Counted from the stretch's first letter, positions 9,968-21,719 are shown. The stretch is 64,000 bases of DNA from Petrolisthes cinctipes (GCA_033782935.1 JAWQEG010000286.1:5801001-5865000); one strand, 5' to 3'. Notes: a model not told the origin generated them from the letters alone. Program-made: numbers and translations.

Positions 9968-10050
9968 TGTACACTCGCGCACCACAATCTCTAGCCCACC
10001 TGAGTTTGGGGCGGCGATATGGCTCGGATCCTTTCTGGACGACAGCCCAC
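9968..10050 (-). repeat. Inverted repeat arm 1 (pairs with 12231-12313)
   Basis: The reverse complement matches 12231-12313 over about 83 bp at roughly 94% identity. Both arms encode the same open peptide block QKGSEPYRRPKLRWARDC (one substitution), so the block may have been coding. Confidence 0.8.
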
Positions 10051-10988
10051 TGAAACTATAAACAAGGTCAGACCCGCACAAACAGAAATGCTTCGAAAAA
10101 TTGAAAAGGGGTCTGACTCACTGTGTCATGTACACCTTATATACAACTCTTTCTGTGGTTATACTATACAATAGTATTTTGACTGCAAAAATCAATATAT
10201 TTCTTTACTGCATTTTAATTCATCAAATACTTGCATGAAAGAGGGACACAAAAGAATATACCAATAAGCTTTCAAGAATTACAATTAAAACTAAACACTT
10301 CCATACCACCCAGTGAACACACAGGTATTCAGTGTGTGTGTGTGTGTGTGTGTGTAGCCTACTGTAACATCAAGATTCTTCCTCAGAAATTGTTTCCTTA
10401 ACGTGATTAATCTTATGTATTTTGTATGATTATTTAGAACGATAATTTTTTTTTTTTTGTGTGTGTGTGTGTGTGTGTGTGAAAGTTTATTTTGATGATA
10501 GTGACTCGTCCTGAAGCTCAGTGTTTTCCTCAAACTCATTCTTCATTCTTTCAGTCATTCTGCCGTGTGTGATCTGATTAAAATGGCGTTGCTTTTCAGA
10601 TATTATTGATTACTTCACATTAAATAAAATCGACATTGTTGTATAGGCCGAGCGTTTGATAATGAGATAACACCATATTTGTATGACAATGGCATGCAGT
10701 GAAATTTAATTTTCATATCAATATGCAGTAATTACAGTCCCCTATGTATCCATGCTTTGGCTGATTAACATTAACAAAAGTAAGGTGAGATTAACATGAA
10801 AATGAACATGAAGAATATTGCGTGTGTGACCCCAAAACACCAACAGTGTGTCTCCTCTCCGTATGAAAAGATGGAATTATTGTAAGGTAATATTGAGAAT
10901 GTATAAAATGTCACTTGATTAAAGTGTAGGAAATTGTTGTTTGTTATAGCTCTATACAGTATATGTTTTAAATTGTGTTTGGTAATCC
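10051..10988. other. No gene recognised; two (GT)n tracts
   Basis: It holds (GT)n at about 10330-10354 and T10(GT)n at about 10447-10480, the latter a common simple-repeat context. Nothing else is recognised. ATCC at 10985-10988 is the TSD of the solo LTR. Confidence 0.4.
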
Positions 10989-11410
10989 TGTACCAGTTCT
11001 GAAGGCTTGAATTCTGGGCAGAAACTGGTAACTTACTTGTGTGTAATTTCTTGGAGTAGCCATTGTAGTAGTAGTTGTTGTTGTATTAGGTAGCGAGCTC
11101 GGCGTTGTGGTATTCTTAGGTAATTGACTTCACAAGTTTCTTAAGGCTTAATTTATTAATATATACTTATATCTATACAGGGAATTATATTGATGTGCCT
11201 TGTCTTATATGATTGTGTCTCTCTCTCTTATGGAGACAGTTTATAGCCCTTAGGGAGTCAGTGTAGGTATCCTACCTATAAGTTAAACTTCACTGCTTAT
11301 ATACATTCTCTACTTGGAGATGCCAGTAATGTCTAGATACATTACTACCAGTTGGAAAAGGGGAAGGTGTAGTTAAGCTCTACCCCATTCTCTTCTCTCT
11401 CCCTCTCTTA

Positions 11411-11495
<85 letters not shown>

Positions 11496-11779
11496 TCTCC
11501 TTTGTGAGCGAAGGTACAAACATCCGGTATTACCTGAGAGCACTGGGAAAATAAGGTAGGGAAGTTACAGGTCTGTGTTAATGGTCTAAGGTGGATGCAG
11601 GTAGGTAAATTAATGGTGTTTTGGTGACGTGAGAGACCTGGGTTTGTGTGTGTGGGTGTGTGTGTGTGTGTCCCACCTGACCACATGGTCTGCTTTCTGA
11701 CTGTAAACAGATTGGGAAGGAAGTAGTTTTAGAGTGACCTTTTTCTTCTACCTGCTCTTAATGGCTTTTACGGTGTACA
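10989..11779. mobile_element. Solo LTR 1 (791 bp) with 4-bp TSD
   Basis: It begins TGTACCAGTTCTGAAGGC and ends GGTGTACA, so the termini are TGTAC/GTACA. It is flanked by ATCC on both sides (10985-10988, 11780-11783). It matches solo LTR 2 (56193-56859) over several blocks, including the start and the GGAGACAGTTTATAGCCC region. A CT tract at 11404-11491 makes it longer. No internal region is present. The parent superfamily is unknown; the 4-bp TSD suits Ty3/gypsy. Confidence 0.8.
11404..11491. repeat. (CT)n microsatellite inside solo LTR 1
   Basis: A nearly pure CT tract of more than 80 bp. Solo LTR 2 has a much shorter tract at the corresponding place (about 56645-56662), so the tract expanded or contracted after insertion. 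Confidence 0.9.
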
Positions 11780-11876
11780 ATCCTTACATTATTGGTCACT
11801 ATGTTGCGGTGGAACCATCATTATTTTTAGCCACTGTGCTTAGACGGCCACATAGGTGAACAGATATTATCTGATG

Positions 11877-11879
<3 letters not shown>

Positions 11880-11931
<52 letters not shown>
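11880..11931. repeat. (CT)n microsatellite
   Basis: Pure CT tract of about 52 bp. Confidence 0.9.
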
Positions 11932-11935
<4 letters not shown>

Positions 11936-12230
11936 ATAGACACACACGCTCGCGTACGCCGAATAAACCTCTTGAGTTCACTTGCTGATTTGAAGTGTGT
12001 TGTTCAGTTAGTGATTTCATGAATCCTCTGGCAATATTCTTTCGTGTGCTAGTTCATTATTAATTATGGTGATAGAATATTGCAATAATTATATACATAG
12101 ATGTCATTCACACAGCCAAAATATGATTGCGTAGCCTTAAAAAACAATTAATTATACATGTCAAACAGGGAGTCAAGCTTATATCGGTTCGAAACGTATG
12201 TTCGTGTTTGTGTGGCATCTTAATCGTTTG

Positions 12231-14823
12231 AGTGGGCTGTCGTTCAGAAAGGATCCGAGCCATATCTCCGGCCCAAACTTAGGTGGGCTAGAGACTGTGG
12301 TGCGCGAGTGTACCGGTAAACTCGCCATTAGGCAGATTGGAGAGATTACTAAATGATCCTAATGACAAAAGAATTTGGAATGCAGTAGATTGGCATGGGG
12401 AGTATAAAGAAAAGAAAGATGATAGAGCGACACCATCAGATGAGCAGTTTAAAGTTTTCTTTGAAGGAGTGTATAGCCCTGTAGGAATTGAAGAGCTACA
12501 TCCAGGTGACTTCCATACTGATGTTTCAGTTCCGATTCTAGACGACCCTATTCAGATAGACGAAGTGCAAGCACAGATTAGTAAGATTAAAGCTGATAAA
12601 TCTAGTGGATCTGATGGCCTTTGTCCTGGCGTATTAAAATTATTCCCTATAGAATGCATTGCTACCATTACAACACTGTTAAATGTTATTTCATCCTCAG
12701 GGTATTACCCAGTTTCTTGGCGTAAGGCTCGTATGTTTACCATCTTTAAGAGGGGAAATAAGAGTATTCCAAAGAACTACAGGGGAATGAATGTCATTAA
12801 CTGTTTGGCTAAGGTGTTTGATTTAGTGCTAAGTGCAAGATTAAATGTGTGGTTTGTCCCACACAGAGAACAGGCAGGCAGCCAGAGGGGAAGAGGGTGT
12901 ATTGAGCAAGTTGTGACTCTGCAATTAATAACTGATTTGGCACGGAAGTAGAAGCTTAAATTATTTGTAACATTGGTTGATTTCGTTATGGCATATGGCC
13001 GGGTACCACGCACCGTGCTGTTTAGAATATTGAAAAGGCTTTTGTGCGGTGAAGTAATGTTGGCAGCATTGATTAGTATGTACACTGTAACGCATAGTGT
13101 CATAGGAGCTGCTGTTGTGGCAGCTACGATTGGAGTGAGGAAAGGCTCCCCTACATCCTGTTTGCTATTTATAATTTTTGTAAATGATCTTATAACTATG
13201 ATTAATTAAGGGTGGCTGTGGTATGGATGGCTTCCTCAGATGGCTACATGTTCTTGTTTTGATGGATGATACAGTCCTCCTATCTACAACCAGAAGAGGA
13301 ATGGAACAAAAGTTGAGGATACTAAATCAGTATTGCATGGATAATGGAATGCTTGTTAAAAATATGAGAACCAAATTCTTTGCTTTTACTTGTTCCCCAG
13401 AAGAGCGATGGGTGTAATAACTATCTATACCTGCTGGGTAGCTATTTTACATCTGATGGGTCCTTGTCATCAGCAGTAACAGCACACGCTGAGGCAAAAA
13501 TGTGTCACGTTCCCAAATTTAGCTCTATTCTCGAGAAAAATAGGGATTTGCCATTTTATGTGAAATTTAAAGTTTTTAATGCTGTTCTTATGTCTACTGT
13601 GCTTTACTGGTGTGAGTCCTGGATGAATGGGAACCTAAGACCTGTTGAGAAGCTGTATACTCTAATTGGGCCATTAAGCAATTACTTGGTGTCAGGATTT
13701 CAATTTGTACAGATGTCTGCTGTGCTGAGCTTGGATTAACACCATTTAGATTTATGGTCATGGGCAAACAACGTAAATCTGTTCAAAGAATGTGGGATGA
13801 GTGCTAGCAAATGGAGGATGACCCATGGATACATGCTGTTAAGTTGGATCTTGACACTAATACAACTACAAGCAAGCATGTATGGGGGCTCATCAGAAAC
13901 AAGCTGGATGACGTCAAAGTAGGAAAAGATTCTGTAAAGCAAAGTATCTTAAATTCTGCGTCCTCTAGGCGAGTGACGTATCGCCAGCTAAACCCCTAGG
14001 TTACAGGTTTATGAGGTGTACATACAAAATGGCAATGTTAATGAAAAATATAGAATAGCATATAGTCAGTACAAGTTGAGTGGACATAAGCTAACAATTG
14101 AAACAGGCCGATAGAACAGGCGCGGATGTGGACGACTGCCCGTGTAAGAACGTGTCTGTCCATGTGGTGCTGTATAGGCAGAAATACATGTGCTTGAGTC
14201 ATGTCCCCTAACTAGTGACGTTCGTGTCAAGTATGATTTTACATCTTGGTCACAACTGATGAAAAATTATGATAAGCTTCCTGTACATGAGATAATATAC
14301 ACAATACCGTCACGTTTTACTTGATGAATATTAGAATGCTTTTGGGCTTTTAAATTCCCTTTTAAGTGATGAGGTCATTCATTTTATTTGGGTATATTTT
14401 GAATTTTTGAATTTTAAAATCTTCCTTTCCTGTTTGAAATGTCTGGCTTTGTAATGCATTGGTAAGATTTGTGTTATTAATTTCTATATTTTGTCAGTCA
14501 GCGTGTGTATTAATTTTTAGTTTGTATTAAATGTACATGGTGTTTTGTGTACCGTATGAACATGTGTGTTAGTTTTTTTAACTGTATATTTGTATATTGG
14601 TCGGCTTTATTTTGTGAATGTATGTTTTATATCGTATCGTCCGGAGTGTGTGTTATCTTAATTATACTGGGTAGCGCTATGTACTGAAATTTGTGATGGA
14701 CCATAAGTGCCTTTTATAATTTTTTTTATGCTGGTCTGCAATATGGTAATATTGATTGTTGTTTTAATATTTGTATTAAGGAATTTGTGGTCAATAAATT
14801 TACTTAGTACTTACTTACTTACT
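12231..14823 (+). mobile_element. LINE inserted in the minus-strand gypsy element, with (TTAC)n tail
   Basis: A degenerate RT ORF (12319-14240) is followed by an AT-rich 3' UTR, AATAAA near 14793 and a tail of ACTT repeats at 14803-14823. The gypsy RNase H frame starts immediately after the tail, so the LINE inserted there. The left limit is uncertain: the arm 12231-12313 may be the LINE 5' part. Confidence 0.65.
12319..14240 (+). pseudogene. LINE reverse transcriptase, multiply frameshifted
   Basis: Four open blocks follow each other: 12337-12951 (fingers, with KADKSSGSDGLCPGVLK and NYRGMNVINCLAKVF), 12973-13209 (IGVRKGSPTSCLLFIIFVND, the RT B-box), 13223-13417 (LMDDTVLLSTTRRGM, the catalytic C-box) and 13380-13739 (thumb). 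Beyond 14000 a Cys/His patch (CPCGAV then EIHVLESCP-like) resembles C-terminal zinc motifs of LINE ORF2. The catalytic box is L-M-D-D where YxDD is expected, so one residue has probably mutated. No endonuclease is visible upstream. Clade uncertain. Non-functional. Confidence 0.75.
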
Positions 14824-14824
14824 T

Positions 14825-16100
14825 ATGTCGGTGGTAATCTCTGAGATGTACGCAAGGTGGCGCGACACTCTCGGTGACCAGTTGGCACCCTGCTGGTTCA
14901 CAGCGGTAGTCAAGGGCTTGTGGTCGGTCTGGATGTGGAATGCCCTGCCTTCCTGGAAGTGGCGGAAGTGTCTGACGGAGTCGTGAATTGCCACCAATGC
15001 CCTGTCGAAGGTGCTGTATTTCTGCTGGGGTGGCTCCAACCGCTTGTTGTAGAAGGCTATGGGTCTCAGGTCACTATCCACATTCTGCTAGAGGATGGCC
15101 CCGATTTCCTCCTCAGAAGCGTTCGTGTATATAGAAGTCGTGCGTGAGGTGTGGGGTAGGCGGGGAGTGTTGTGTCCTTCCGTCAGTTTGGACTTGATGG
15201 TGTTGAAGGCCTCCTAGGCCGTCAAGTTCCACACCAACCTCTTCTGCGAGCCATTTTAAGTCCCTTCAGAAGGTCGTGGAGCGGTGCTAGGGTTGCTGCG
15301 GCGTGAGGGACGAAGCGGTGGTAATAGTTACCACCGCTCCCAGCTTCCTCGCGGTGTCTGGCAGTGAAAATTCCCTGATGGCTTCCACCTTCTGGGGAAG
15401 TGAGGTGATTCCGTGTTCCGTGACCCTGTGCCGTAGGAAATCCAGACTGTCGGCCCCTAGGACACACATGGAGGGGTGTACCTTCAGGCCGTGTTGCTGG
15501 AGGCAGCCAAATAGTTCCCTCAGGTATTGTTGGTGTTGTGAGTGGGAGTGGGACGCCACCAAGATATCGACCCAGTCGAGCCCTCGCAGCACCCTGTCCA
15601 TAAACCGCTGGAAGGTTTGTGCAGCATTGCGTAACCCGAAGTTCATGGCAGGGAACTCGAATAGGCCAAAGAGCATGGTGATGGCTGTCTTCTTGATGTT
15701 GTCCTCGGCGACAGGGATCTGGTGGGAGGCGTGGACCAGGTCAATCTTGGAGAATACCGCACATCCTTGGAGCTTAGAGTGGAAGTACAGAACGTGCGGT
15801 ATTGGGTACCTGTGCAGTGTAGTGGCAGCGATCAGTGCCCAGTAGTTGTGGCATGCCCTCCACTCGCATTCTTGTTGCTTGAGTAGAATGTAGAGTGAAG
15901 AGGCCCAGGCACTGTCTGACTGCCTGGCGATACCCTGCTGTAACATCACCTCAATCTCCCGTTTTGCTGTCTCCAGCCGCTCGGCGTGGATTCGCAAAAC
16001 AGGGAAGTCCGGTGGTGACGATGGAGTGCCTGACTCCAGGGTCAATGGTGGCTTCTGAGCTCATTGTAGAGAATAATGCTGGGAAGTCTTGAAAGATGGC
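14825..16100 (-). pseudogene. Gypsy RT and RNase H
   Basis: The frame 16045-15287 carries LETAKREIEVMLQQGI, AVFSKIDLVHASHQI (RT A-box), NFGLRNAAQTFQRFMDRVL and LRGLDWVDILVASHSH. The expected Y-x-D-D is reduced to W-V-D by an in-frame deletion of several residues, which destroys the catalytic site. RNase H (15081-14825) has RALVAIHDSVRHFRHF and FHIQTDHKPL, the D-H-K-P-L motif of Ty3/gypsy RNase H. The two parts are in different frames. RT would copy element RNA and RNase H would remove it; neither is functional here. Confidence 0.85.
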
Positions 16101-16279
16101 ATCGTACTGGGTAGCCCTGAGGATGTGTGTGATTGTAAGAGTGGTGCGGTTGCACGGTCTTAATGGGATAGTGTCGCCTAATGGCTGGTGTATGAGGCAC
16201 CTACCCTTGGGGTCAATAAGGATGTAGTGGGTCATGAGGAAGTCCATCCCCAGGATAGGGTACTGGACTTCCGCCACTA

Positions 16280-16620
16280 CGAAGGGCCACACGAATCATT
16301 CTTCTTGGCTAAGGGTGATGGTCCTGCTTCGTGTGCCGAAGGTGGTGATTGGAGAAAGGTTGGCCACCAGTAGGTCGTACACCGTAGACATCTGGGTTTC
16401 CCTATCTCTTGACGACAGAGGTATCACACTGACTTCTGAGCTGGAGTCGACGAGAAACTGCTCGCCTGACCCCAGGTCCTCCACCCACGGGAGAGTGCGG
16501 GAGGCCTGGTCATGGGAGGTGGGAGAGGCTGTTGGGCTTTTAGGGTGGCGTTGGATGGTGGGAGAGGCATGGGCAGCGTCCATCTTTGTGGTGGTAGTGA
16601 TGTCGGTCGAAGGTTGGGTG
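16280..16620 (-). pseudogene. Gypsy retropepsin
   Basis: Frame 16583-16296 encodes WVEDLGSGEQFLVDSSSEVS. The catalytic triad D-[ST]-[GA] reads D-S-S, a substitution of the usual glycine. After a shift, VQYPILGMDFL continues the fold in frame 16292-15951. It would cleave the Gag-Pol polyprotein; the mutated triad and the shift make it inactive. Confidence 0.75.
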
Positions 16621-16734
16621 TATCAGTTGACGTGTGGCGCTGAAGAGGTGTGGTGAGGGGTGCAGGCGGTAGCAAGGATGGCACCATGTTGCAACTGCCC
16701 TACTCGTTTCCCTGGTTTGGTCTATTAGAGATAG

Positions 16735-17850
16735 GGCCTCAAGGGGCGCTCCAACGACATGGTGGGCGGCAATTCTGTGCCTGGGATCCGAACCATTGGT
16801 GGTAGGCACAGATTTGAGGGTCCTGCCAGGGTTGTTGTCATGTCGGTGTTGGGAGGAGCCGCTGTGGAGGAGGTAGTAAGTGTTGAAGTGGAGCCCAATT
16901 GTGTTGTTGTAGTGTAGATAATGGCTGGAGCTGCTCCACCTTTCTGGAGAGTACCTCGAGTTGACGCAGGATAGTTGTGGCATCGAGGGATAGCGTTAGC
17001 TGTGGTAGTGAATATGCCGATGGCATGGTGACTGTGGGTTGCTGTGGTGATGGTGCGGCGATGGTTGTGCGGGCCATACCCACACGTGGTCGTGCTTGGC
17101 GTGTGCCTCTGAGAGTGTGTCGGCCAGGTCCCCGCACTCCTGCAACATCAGGTTGGGCTGCGTGAGGAGGTGGAGTTGTACACCGGGGGGGCAGGAGCCA
17201 GGTGTGCCGCACCCTGAGGATACTGTCGGGCAAGGGATTGCCGGCCACCGTGTTCAGCTGTTGCATGTGTTGCAACAGGGCTGATGGGTGGTGTCCCTCC
17301 ACCTGCACGTCCTCCAGGGCCTTGTAGTGCTGCATGGTTGTTTTGCCATGCGCAGTTGTGATGGCCTCCTTGATGCTCTCATACTTGACCCCCGTGTGGA
17401 GGGAGGTCAGGAGTGGAGTTACTGATGCAAACACCTTTGAGGGTAGGGCCCAGAGGATGGCTTGATATTTCTGTTCGTTGGAATAGGCGCCGATGTGCCA
17501 GACCGCCTCCTTATGGAAAAACCATGTGTAGGTGTTGAAGGAAAAGGGGGTAACATAAGGAATGTGGAATGTGGGGTTGTGAGTGGTGTTGTGTAGAATG
17601 GTGACGGCATTTTGGGTGGGTGGTGAGGCAATGTTGTGTGGAATGGTGACGGTGTTTTGGGTGGGTGGTGAGCCGGTGGGGGTGTCGAGTGTGGCGGCGG
17701 TGGTAGGGTACATGATGGTGTGCGGTCGAGTAAAGTGTGGGGTGGGAAGTGTGGTGGTAGTGGAATGTAGGTGGAGAGGAAACGAGGTTGCGTGGCACGT
17801 GTAGGTGGGGATGATGATGGTGAGGCGTAGTGGTGAGGAGAAGGTACAGC
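16735..17850 (-). pseudogene. Gag with intact CHCC zinc finger (CsRn1-like)
   Basis: Frame 17929-16838 contains PFSFNTYTWFFHKEAVWH and ITTAHGKTTMQHYKALEDV, matching the other copy. Upstream residues are Thr/Pro-rich with a repeated PPTQN-VTI phrase. In a shifted frame at about 16813-16752 the finger reads CAYHQWFGSQAQNCRPPC, a C-x2-H-x9-C-x3-C arrangement. The CHCC order, instead of the usual CCHC, is the hallmark of CsRn1-clade Gag proteins. The frameshift before the finger makes the protein non-functional. Confidence 0.8.
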
Positions 17851-18800
17851 ACAAGTAAAGAAAAAAAAATAAGGTGTCGTATGTCTGTGTGTGTGTGTGT
17901 GTGTAACGTGAGGCGGTGACGGGCTGCACACCTATCCTAATACACTCGATACCCCAACCTTTTCATTACGTGACCGTATTATGGAAAGATTGGGGAGGGC
18001 GAGGACAAAGAGAAGGCACACATGTACAGTCCTACAGTCTTTCACAGTCACTCACCAGGGGTATTACTATCAACATAAAATAAACATGAGTCACTAGGTG
18101 TTGTAGCGTTTCTCCTTGCGGCGTAGTTGGTGTAGGCAAGGTGGAGTATGTGCGGGATGTGTGTGTGTGAGGGTACAAGAATATGGCAAGGGGCATACAC
18201 AGAATGATGGACACAAAAAGAAAAAAAAAATGCACAAGGAGGAAAGTTGGAGGGAATAAGAGGGAGTCTGTGGGTTGGCGGGCGTAATGAAGCAAGGGCG
18301 AGGGGATGGTAGGGACATACAAAGAGGGGAACACGTGGGTCAAAGTATGAGTTGGTGTAATAAAGTTATAGAAGAGACGCGTAGAAGGTGGGCAAGGAAA
18401 TACAATGCTGGATGGTTGGGCAGGTGGGACGTGGGCAAGTGGCACGGGGTGGAAAATACCAAGAGGCGAGGACACGTGGTATGAGAGTAGGAGGAAGTGA
18501 AATTGAACAAGGGCGAGGGCAGGTGTAGGCGAAGGAAAAGTAGGCATGGGAGAGTAATAACCCTAAGAAAGGAACACGTGGCTGTATAGCCGGAGGCGAA
18601 GAAAGAGGGGGAAAGTTCGTGTGGGGGTGGCTGGGTGGATACGGAAATGGAGGTGTGGAGTGGTAGGCGAGTGAGCCAGACAAAGGCCATGAGGGACGTT
18701 GTGAGACATGTGAGAAAGAAAATGGGTATGAAATCAGGGAAAATGGCGTGAAACAAAAACAGCGGAGTGAAAATATAATTAAGGCCGTGAAACCTTTATA
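17851..18800 (-). other. Probable pyrimidine-rich leader of the minus-strand gypsy
   Basis: The sense (minus) strand is C/T-rich with several overlapping Ser/Pro/Leu-rich open frames in different phases, like 4346-5520. A (GT)n tract lies at about 17886-17905. No protein motif is visible. Confidence 0.4.
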
Positions 18801-19711
18801 ACGGCATTGCACATTATGTAAACTATATGCTTTCTGATTTTCATTAAAATTCGTTAGAAATAATGCTTCCAAAGAAAAGCCAAATCAGCGGTAAACTCCA
18901 ACAACCAAAAAACTTTGTCCAAAGAAGCAACAACAACACTCGCACGGTAGAAAATAATGCATGACAGGAAATAACTGTGAAACAACCAAGTAATTCAGAA
19001 TCAACTTCGTCCAATACATGGCACGTCAAACTATCAAATTATGCAAACTGTGGATCACAACACACACACACACACACACACAAAGGTGAACCTGGTTTAA
19101 TACCACGAGTATAAGAGAGGAAGTGGATATATTACTGGTCATATATGTAGTAGCACCTCGTTTGACACCAAGGTCCGTGTTTATAAAAGTAATGTACATT
19201 AATAAGTTAAAATGTTGTTCATTCATTCATGGCAAGAACTAGAACCCAGCACTGCTTTGAAACCATATAACATAGACTTGTTTACTGTACTTCAAGAGGA
19301 GGAAGGGTCCATTGCTTTGAAATCATAATAAATATAGGCTCGTATTTCAAGAGGAGGGAATATGGTCCAGAACCGCGTTTGGTCATTAATTTGTGTCCCT
19401 TCATTACATATCGCCTTAATGGGACGGTGGTTGTTTTACTTACACACATAATCTGAGTACTTTCATTTATGGATCTCACGGCCTAATAATAATGACCAAC
19501 AATGCTAGCTCTCTTTGTTATTCTAAGTTGAGAGAATATTGTTGAGTGTGATGATGTTAGCAATACCATAATGGTTTTGGCTCCTTTTCAGACCCCAGCC
19601 ACTCCCTCAGTATAAGGGGTTTGTTTTGTTGCAGTTTTTAGAGGGCTCTGTAGACTCTAAAATACCCTGAACAGAATTAATGACATTCTGATAGAAATTC
19701 ACATCATACAG
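18801..19711. other. No gene recognised
   Basis: AT-rich sequence with an (AC)n tract at about 19060-19082. A short internal duplication (TCAAGAGGAGG) occurs at 19292 and 19348. Confidence 0.4.
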
Positions 19712-20160
19712 CATAGGGAGTGGATGGGGTGCGAAGAGGCCCCCAAACCCTTAAAGTATTGCCCACATCACGGCAGACAATAATGAGGCTACTAATATAC
19801 TAAGGAAATGTGTTTTCTGGTATACTATAGCTTGGAGGATTCAGTAGTCATCCAGTTCGCATACAACAGCACCAGCTTAGTACCATTAAATTATTCATAC
19901 TCCTCTGTCAACAGTCCCTTTTTTCATTCAATTTCCTTCGTGTTTGCTGTCCCTCCTTTCCATCCATTTCTTTCGTGTTTGCTGTCACTTCTTTCCTTCC
20001 ATTTTCTTTGTGGGTGCTTCCCCTTCTTTCCTTCCATTTCCTTCGTGCTTGCTGTCTCTCCTTTCATTCCATTTTCTTAGTGTTTGTCATTCATCCTCTT
20101 TTGTGTCCGTCCAGCACAGTCTTCTCTTTTCTCCTTTCATTCATTCTATTACTACCTTAT
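19712..20160 (+). repeat. Dispersed repeat with a C/T-rich minisatellite
   Basis: At about 19926-20090 there are four to five degenerate units of 36-39 bp around TTCCTTCGTGTTTGCTGTC. The preceding block (about 19725-19770, CCCAAACCCTTAAAG) recurs near 25410-25455. The open frames through the array are repeat artefacts. Confidence 0.65.
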
Positions 20161-20163
20161 GTA

Positions 20164-20321
20164 CAGTCACGATCATTAATAAGTATACAGCTTTGGTTGA
20201 AGCTTCGAACAGTCCAAATTCACCAACGAAGTAATTCCAATGGAGAGCTTATTGTGCATTTACTTACTGTTGTCTCTAAGTATTCGAAGCACACCTGGAT
20301 ACTTATTAATGCTCGTGACTG
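20164..20321. mobile_element. MITE 1, Tc1/mariner-type (158 bp)
   Basis: It starts CAGTCACGATCATTAATAAG and ends with the near-exact inverse (...CTTATTAATGCTCGTGACTG). It is flanked by TA at 20162-20163 and 20322-20323, the target of Tc1/mariner transposases. The inverted homology extends to about 50 bp per side. No transposase is encoded, so mobility would have needed a partner in trans. Confidence 0.85.
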
Positions 20322-20323
20322 TA

Positions 20324-20501
20324 CACTCACTGACAGAATGGTGTCCTGATCCCCAGGCAAGATCAATAGCAAACAGCCTAGCTTTGAAGGTTTGAACAAC
20401 AGTGCGTCTTCCTACAACACACAGTTGTTTGAATCATCAAACCTCGGCTAGTTGCGATTCATCTTGCCAAGGGATCAGGACACAATTTCTGACCGCAAGT
20501 G
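20324..20501. mobile_element. MITE 2, abutting MITE 1 (178 bp)
   Basis: Long imperfect inverted repeats with GTGTCCTGATCCC near the left end and GGGATCAGGACAC near the right end. The outermost bases are CACT/AGTG, flanked by TA at 20322-20323 and 20502-20503. It shares the left TA with MITE 1, so one element inserted at the edge of the other or at the same TA. Non-coding. Confidence 0.8.
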
Positions 20502-20503
20502 TA

Positions 20504-21719
20504 CCGGGGTTCCGGATAAAGTGAGGCCTATATTAACTGTGAAATACGAGTATGTTGCATGCAATATCAACAGGTGAGGGAAGGCATTGACGTTCATTGC
20601 AACATAATACAGGCAGTTCCTAAACTCCTTGTGCATTTTAAATATATTTATATGACGTTAAAAATACATAAATAATAATATAGGAACACTCAGTATACAT
20701 GTGTTGGAGCTGTTACCACCATTAAGTTTTTGTTTTGTTTTCTATATCCAGCAAGATGAGGACTAAGTTACCCCCGTAGTTTAAAAAAATCTGAGGGCCC
20801 TTACTTGAAAAAATCGTAGTTTTAAACACCCCTCCCTATGAAGAACACTCAGTTGCCACATCACAAACCCTAAATATTATAGGAATTAAATGGATGAGTG
20901 GCCAGGGAGGGTGGACCATGCCTTATTGAGACCCTGTATTGAAAGAATAAATAAAAATAAAAATAATATCTATACAGATATATTTAGATAATTGCAACCA
21001 TATTTTCGTATTTATAACACATATATTCATCTACGGGGCAAGTTCCAGTTACTTTTATGAACACCATAAGGATACGTTGGAGTCTATTGGACATTGTAAA
21101 CACACCCCGGTCCTCGCCGTTCTTCACAGCTGGCTGGTGAGTCCCACCACTTGAAGTTCTTGGACATAAAATATATGTTAATATGTATACTAATGGGATA
21201 TTGAGACGTCCACAAACAAAAATGGTCGAGAGTGACCTTATTGTGTAAGGGCAGAAATGTTGACATGGTTCAATATATGAAATGTGATCCATGTCAATTC
21301 TTCCGACTTCGTGCTTGTATAAAAAATTTTGAACAGAACAATATGACAGATGGTTTATGTGTTAGAACAATTGATTAATGTAGAGTAATGTATGTAAACC
21401 TGTGTTTATCAGCATACATCTATGCACTTGAAATGTTGGTCAAATACAGTAACTTAATTAAGTTACAGAAAGACAAAAAAATCTGGGTTACGTTCTTCAG
21501 CACAACAATCAAATTTAGGGTTATTATCAAGGAAATGATTATAATCTCTCCATTAATAGTTTTTGTTTTAATATTTAATTGGATATAAGTAATATATAGG
21601 GTGGTAATAGTGCCAAAATTTCATATTTTATGAGTAAGGGCTGCCAATTGTGAGTGTAAGGGAGCGAGTGAGAGAGGGAATGTTTAACGCTAAGGCAAAA
21701 GTAGCCTCACTCACACTAG
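20504..21719. other. No gene recognised
   Basis: AT-rich. Open frames at 20984-21292 (minus) and 21388-21588 (plus) have no motif and ordinary AT-rich composition. Confidence 0.4.

Larger units (their letters stand above)
14825..17931 (-). mobile_element. CsRn1-like Ty3/gypsy retrotransposon, 5' portion (Gag to RNase H)
   Basis: On the minus strand Gag, a CHCC zinc finger, protease, RT and RNase H follow in order and match the plus-strand copy at 5521-7329 in sequence and order. RNase H ends at the LINE tail (14823). The integrase end and Pol tail at 8330-9120 probably belong to the same element. No LTR was recognised upstream of about 18600. The leader at about 17600-18600 is pyrimidine-rich on the sense strand. 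Confidence 0.75.
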
